In this document: piece by piece, positions 6,640 to 9,584 of the stretch | How positions within the stretch are numbered: position 1 is the stretch's first letter | Layout: every line of letters starts with the position of its first letter | Source: Candidatus Sericytochromatia bacterium | GTDB lineage: Bacteria > Cyanobacteriota > Sericytochromatia > UBA7694 > JACMQJ01 | Reading direction: 5' to 3' | NCBI GenBank assembly: GCA_014377055.1 | Contig: JACMQJ010000403.1 | Location: 1-9,584, forward strand | DNA length: 9,584 nucleotides | Translations under genes and position numbers: made by a program | The notes under the pieces: model-generated | Database searches by the model: none | Seen by the model: the letters and a program-made list of their open reading frames with translations, nothing else | What the model was told of the DNA's origin: nothing

Positions 6640-7179
6640 TTAGATATAATCTTCTTGTGGCATAAAACTAGTATAAGGAACAATACAATTTCTACCATTC
6701 TGTTTGGCTTGATATACAGCAGTATCAAGAATTTGCATTAACTGGTTAATTTCCATTCCTTCTTTACGAATATAAGTAACTATACCCATACTAACAGTTA
6801 ATTTAACCTGATTTTTTTCGTCGCCAAAGTTTTCATTCTCTTCAATTGCTCTTCTTAATCTTTCAGCAAAAACAAAAGCGTCATCAAGATCTACTTCTGG
6901 TAGCATAGCTAAAAAGTTTTCCGCTTCTTGTCTAGCAATGATGTCCGATCCACGAGATGTATTTTTAGAAATCTCCGCGATTTGCTTAAGAACAACATTA
7001 CCAAATTCAAAACCAAATTTATTATTTACTTCTTTAAAATTATCAATATCGAATCTTACTATCGAATAAGGTTTAGAATAACGATTTGATCTTTCTATTT
7101 CGCTTCTTACTCTTTCATAAAAATAATTATAATTAAATAGATTAGTTAATTCATCTTTGATTGATGCACTAAATTCCAT
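6640..7179 (-). CDS. Standalone GGDEF domain, degenerate active site with intact RxxD
   Basis: The 179-residue product is almost only a GGDEF domain, without a sensor or membrane part. N-terminal landmarks are KDELTNLFN (8-16), RFDIDNFKEVNN (42-53) with the metal-binding DID at 44-46, and a final SMGIVTY and AVYQAKQNGRN. The catalytic GG(D/E)EF is replaced by Glu-Ala-Glu-Asn-Phe at 85-89, and the usual GH..GD loop reads GFEFGN (56-61), so loss of diguanylate cyclase activity is likely. RGSD at 76-79 matches the RxxD inhibitory site at exactly the standard spacing of five residues before the motif. Such proteins (PelD is the known example) act as cyclic-di-GMP receptors; that role here is inference. 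The ATG lies 3 nt after the hydrolase stop (TAA-TAG-ATG), and its ribosome binding site AAGGAAG (7188-7194) sits inside the hydrolase gene, so translation is probably coupled. Confidence 0.85.
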   Translation of the reverse strand: MEFSASIKDELTNLFNYNYFYERVRSEIERSNRYSKPYSIVRFDIDNFKEVNNKFGFEFGNVVLKQIAEISKNTSRGSDIIARQEAENFLAMLPEVDLDDAFVFAERLRRAIEENENFGDEKNQVKLTVSMGIVTYIRKEGMEINQLMQILDTAVYQAKQNGRNCIVPYTSFMPQEDYI

Positions 7180-7182
7180 CTA

Positions 7183-8346
7183 TTATTCTTCCTTATTTTC
7201 GCCCATTATTGAACTAGTATCCATTGCTGAGAGCATGTTCATATTCTTTAAGGCATTTACTGTTTGAGGATTATTTTTGTTGTTTACCATTTTCATCAAA
7301 TCAGCAATATTCATTCCTGGACTAGATGGTGTGCCAGTATTTAATGATGATAAGACTTGATTCATCAGCTTTTGATTTTGATCATTATCATTAATTTTGT
7401 TAGCTAGAGCTGGCATACTGTCTGTATGTGTATTAAATTCTAAAAAATATTTTTCAACATTTGGCTTCCATTCCTGTTTATAGTTTTCACAATATTTGTC
7501 TCCTGCATAATCTAAAAAAGAAACTTTTGAGTCTTTTGGTCTATCTTGAGCCCAGTTATACATTGTATTAACAGCCATGTTTAAGCTTTGTTCAAATTTA
7601 TTTACGTTAGAAAAACTACCATTTACTCTAATATTAAAAGGGTTATTCTGATAAGCTTTTGGGTCTGTTCCAAAAGTTGATTCAGCACCCATAATTGATA
7701 TAACTAATGATGGATTAATTTGATGATTTCCTTTATCAATACTACCTGCTTTATGGCATTCGTCATAAATGAGTTGACCAATTGACTTATTTCCCTCATA
7801 AGTTTTATAAGCGTAAGGTGAGCCTTTCTTTTTTAGAATATCGGTTATCTGAAACGGAGTTAAAGAGTTGGCATTAAAAAAATCATTATCATCAACAACA
7901 GATGTATTATTACTTTTTATTTTTTTGAGTTCATTAATACTTTTATTGTCAATAGATGCTATTTCGGGAGCAAGTTGTTTTGCCATATCACCATTAAGTA
8001 ATGAGTTATAAGCTTTATTAATAGATGCTGTAGCCTCTGTATCAGGTAAATGACTATTTAGGTTTTGTTGTTTAATCATTCTGTTTATATCTTGAGCTTT
8101 GGCTGAGTTACCCGACATACCAGGCATTGCTTTTCCGTAGGAATTACCTTCATACATAATACCATCACCAAAGTCTGAGTCATTAAAAGTAGAGGACATA
8201 TCACCTATAGCAGAGCTAAGAAAACCATCAAAATCTACTTTAGATCCACCAATACCAAGATTATCAGCCATTATACTTTTGATATTTTCTTGTACCATAG
8301 ACATGTTTTGCAAAACGTAGCTAGGTATTCCTTCGATAGAACTCAT
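7183..8346 (-). CDS. Peptidoglycan hydrolase with glucosaminidase/lysozyme-like domain, no signal peptide
   Basis: Residues about 162-300 of the 387-residue product resemble the glucosaminidase/lytic transglycosylase fold: LTPFQITDILKKKGSPYA, then INPSLVISIMGAESTFGTD with the likely catalytic Glu222, NNPFNIR at 234-240, and a tail with YNWAQDRP, FLDYAG and ENYKQEWKPNV. Such domains cleave the glycan strands of peptidoglycan. Residues 1-160 and 305-387 are Asn/Ser/Met-rich and without recognised domains. The N-terminus (MSSIEGIPSYVLQNM) has no hydrophobic core, so Sec export is not expected; release by lysis or a dedicated secretion machine (as for flagellar FlgJ) would be needed. The ATG at 8344-8346 has a GAGGA ribosome binding site (8356-8360) at 9-nt spacing. 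It is the first gene of a pair with the degenerate GGDEF gene. The exact glycoside hydrolase family cannot be fixed by eye. Confidence 0.75.
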   Translation of the reverse strand: MSSIEGIPSYVLQNMSMVQENIKSIMADNLGIGGSKVDFDGFLSSAIGDMSSTFNDSDFGDGIMYEGNSYGKAMPGMSGNSAKAQDINRMIKQQNLNSHLPDTEATASINKAYNSLLNGDMAKQLAPEIASIDNKSINELKKIKSNNTSVVDDNDFFNANSLTPFQITDILKKKGSPYAYKTYEGNKSIGQLIYDECHKAGSIDKGNHQINPSLVISIMGAESTFGTDPKAYQNNPFNIRVNGSFSNVNKFEQSLNMAVNTMYNWAQDRPKDSKVSFLDYAGDKYCENYKQEWKPNVEKYFLEFNTHTDSMPALANKINDNDQNQKLMNQVLSSLNTGTPSSPGMNIADLMKMVNNKNNPQTVNALKNMNMLSAMDTSSIMGENKEE

Positions 8347-8463
8347 AGTTAGAAATCCTCTTAATTATTAGAACTAATTCTAGTTTATCATATATATACG
8401 ATGATCATTACGACCATTATTAAATGTAAAAATATATTTACAAAAGTCAAAGTATTAATTGAT

Positions 8464-8943
8464 TTATTTGTTTTTTATAAGATCAAAAATTTTATTGCCA
8501 ATATCATCTAATTTTTCAATAAAAACAACTTTTTTATGTCTTAAAACTGGATCTACTATAGCATAATCATAAAGTCTAGGATTAGTTGTCATAAAAATAT
8601 CTATTCCACCTTTAATCATCCAATCTCTCATAAAATGCGAGCTTGATTCAACAAAGGCAACTAATTTTTTGTCTTTATTTGCTGAATACCATCCTGCTTC
8701 CCAAGCACAATCACGACCATAAGAATCTAATAAAAGTAATCCTATATCAGAAGCATTCATCATAACCAAACATTGTTGATAAACATCTAAAGGAAAGTTT
8801 TCATGATTCAATTCTTTTGGTGTAATGGTTTGAGGTAAATCTATAACGAATTTATCCAGTGAAAACTTATCACAGATATATTGATTGTTAGTCGCATTGC
8901 TAATACTGGCAGATAGATAAATTCTAATTTTGTCTTGATTCAT
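8464..8943 (-). CDS. Nucleoside 2-deoxyribosyltransferase-like protein
   Basis: The 159-residue product resembles the nucleoside 2-deoxyribosyltransferase family, which moves deoxyribose between bases or hydrolyses (deoxy)nucleoside bonds. Evidence is an initial beta strand RIYLSASIS (7-15), the central hydrophobic strand ASDIGLLLLDSYGRD (64-78), and the AWEAGW block with Glu82 in the place of the catalytic nucleophile, followed by LVAFV. The length is normal for the family. The longer frame opens at a TTG (8944-8946), but the ATG at 8941-8943 lies 7 nt after AGGA (8951-8954), while the TTG would leave only 4 nt, so I chose the ATG. It has its own extended -10 promoter and is probably monocistronic; the next gene begins 117 bp downstream. 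Substrate is unknown: nucleotide salvage, nucleotide-pool cleaning or a signalling or defence role are all possible. Confidence 0.7.
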   Translation of the reverse strand: MNQDKIRIYLSASISNATNNQYICDKFSLDKFVIDLPQTITPKELNHENFPLDVYQQCLVMMNASDIGLLLLDSYGRDCAWEAGWYSANKDKKLVAFVESSSHFMRDWMIKGGIDIFMTTNPRLYDYAIVDPVLRHKKVVFIEKLDDIGNKIFDLIKNK

Positions 8944-8950
8944 CAAGTTT

Positions 8951-8954
8951 TCCT
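8951..8954 (-). promoter_or_regulatory. Ribosome binding site that selects the ATG start
   Basis: AGGA on the minus strand is 7 nt from the ATG at 8941-8943 but only 4 nt from the in-frame TTG at 8944-8946, favouring the ATG as start of the deoxyribosyltransferase-like gene. Confidence 0.6.
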
Positions 8955-8972
8955 AAAAACAATATTGAACTT

Positions 8973-8981
8973 ATTATATCA
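8973..8981 (-). promoter_or_regulatory. Extended -10 promoter of the deoxyribosyltransferase-like gene
   Basis: TGATATAAT on the minus strand is a perfect extended -10 element (TGnTATAAT). No good -35 is seen, which extended -10 promoters tolerate. The expected start near 8966 would give a leader of about 23 nt including the AGGA ribosome binding site. Confidence 0.6.
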
Positions 8982-9082
8982 ATTTTTAAAATTTTTATGC
9001 CTAATTTTTGTTAATTGAGTTATATTTTAAACTATTATTTTCATAATTTGGTTAAAACTAAATTTAATAGATTGGAAAAAGT

Positions 9083-9295
9083 ATGTTTTTTCTTAATGTA
9101 GATATTAAAGCTATGGATATTTTTTCGTTTTTTGCCCCACTAATTATGGGATTCTATTTTTATGCAAAATCGTACAAATCTCAGATAGATAGAGATAAAT
9201 TAATACTATTCGTTTTATCCTTAATTTCTTTTATTATATCGTGTTATTATCTTTTTGATTTCTTTTATAGACTATTTAATCGCCCATTATATTAA
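9083..9295 (+). CDS. Small two-helix membrane protein of unknown function
   Basis: A 70-residue product with two hydrophobic segments: about residues 12-29 (IFSFFAPLIMGFYFYAK) and about 40-63 (LILFVLSLISFIISCYYLF), joined by a charged loop with KSQIDRDK. It would be a small inner-membrane protein with both ends on the same side. The ATG is preceded by a modest TGGAAA purine run and AT-rich sequence with no convincing promoter. The gene diverges from the deoxyribosyltransferase-like gene (139 bp between starts) and its stop lies 4 bp from the stop of the opposing partial gene. I recognise no family. The clean alternation of hydrophobic and charged regions supports a real gene, although AT-rich DNA can give hydrophobic chance frames. 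Confidence 0.5.
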   Translation: MFFLNVDIKAMDIFSFFAPLIMGFYFYAKSYKSQIDRDKLILFVLSLISFIISCYYLFDFFYRLFNRPLY

Positions 9296-9299
9296 AAGA

Positions 9300-9584
9300 T
9301 TACTTTTTTTTCTTAAGGCTATTACCCAAGCCACCGCCAACATCATTCATAATACCCTTTGTTTCGTTCAATTTATCATCTTTAGATCTAGTTTTTTTGT
9401 CGGTATTTTGAAGTTGAAGTCTTTTCATAATTTCTTCTTTTTTCTCTTTTACAGTATTTTTGACCATTGAGTCAAATGGTGCTGAAATAGGTGCGAATAG
9501 AGGTAATAAAATAGAGTGGTTGATAGCAACTTTAACTTTAGGTATATCCTTAATAACTGGTATTGATTTGACAATCAATAAAGG
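9300..9584 (-). CDS. Lys-rich hypothetical protein, partial (N-terminus outside window)
   Basis: A minus-strand frame is open from the window edge to a TAA at 9300-9302, 94 codons. The first possible start inside the window is a TTG at 9576-9578, but the frame continues to the edge without a stop, so the gene probably begins outside. The visible N-terminal part is moderately hydrophobic (AINHSILLPLFAPISAPF). The rest is charged and probably helical (VKEKKEEIMKRLQLQ), ending in a Gly-rich GGGLGNS and four Lys. I recognise no family. It converges on the small membrane protein gene with 4 bp between stops and no terminator between them. An overlapping plus-strand frame (9255-9470) is hydrophobic and lacks a ribosome binding site, so I prefer this strand. 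Confidence 0.45.
   Translation of the reverse strand, partial: PLLIVKSIPVIKDIPKVKVAINHSILLPLFAPISAPFDSMVKNTVKEKKEEIMKRLQLQNTDKKTRSKDDKLNETKGIMNDVGGGLGNSLKKKK

Noticed and set aside
8425..8442. TGTAAA-aatata-TTTACA inverted repeat between the deoxyribosyltransferase-like and hydrolase genes
   Set aside because: Six AT-rich pairs without a T-tract are expected by chance in this composition; it could be an operator but nothing supports it further.
8944..8946. TTG start for the deoxyribosyltransferase-like gene
   Set aside because: Only 4 nt separate it from AGGA, while the adjacent ATG has a 7-nt spacing.
9255..9470. Plus-strand 71-codon hydrophobic frame
   Set aside because: It starts inside the small membrane protein gene, lacks a ribosome binding site, and opposes the Lys-rich partial gene, whose Lys codons (AAA) read as Phe on this strand.

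Overview
The window is AT-rich bacterial DNA with purine-rich ribosome binding sites, TATAAT-type promoters, one clear intrinsic terminator and a lipoprotein signal sequence. It suggests a low-GC bacterium with a full or partial TCA cycle. I cannot place it taxonomically: the housekeeping gene (aconitase) is too widespread, and most other genes look accessory or lineage-specific.

Left part (1-2397): a partial leftward gene encodes a Ser/Asn/Gly-rich protein built on repeated Asp-Pro-Phe motifs. A short rightward gene for a 48-residue, very basic protein diverges from it across a 353-bp AT-rich spacer. Next, on the minus strand, is a lipoprotein that joins an LGFP-type repeat to an LssY_C-like domain. 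Centre (2398-6639): a rightward amidohydrolase gene with an inverted repeat around its -10 box converges on a leftward aconitase gene (acnA), which ends at a strong terminator. The 342-bp region upstream of acnA holds repeated operator-like sequences. Right part (6640-9584): a tightly coupled leftward pair encodes a peptidoglycan hydrolase without a signal peptide and a standalone GGDEF domain with a degenerate catalytic motif but an intact RxxD inhibitory-site motif. It is followed by a leftward nucleoside 2-deoxyribosyltransferase-like gene, a small rightward membrane protein gene and a partial leftward Lys-rich gene running off the edge.

There is no single long operon; most genes have their own promoter-sized gaps. 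The only clear functional coupling is the hydrolase and degenerate GGDEF pair, which suggests a link between cyclic-di-GMP sensing and peptidoglycan remodelling. The surface lipoprotein, the hydrolase and the DPF-repeat protein together hint at envelope or cell-contact biology, but this is inference. I see no tRNA, rRNA, CRISPR array or mobile element.
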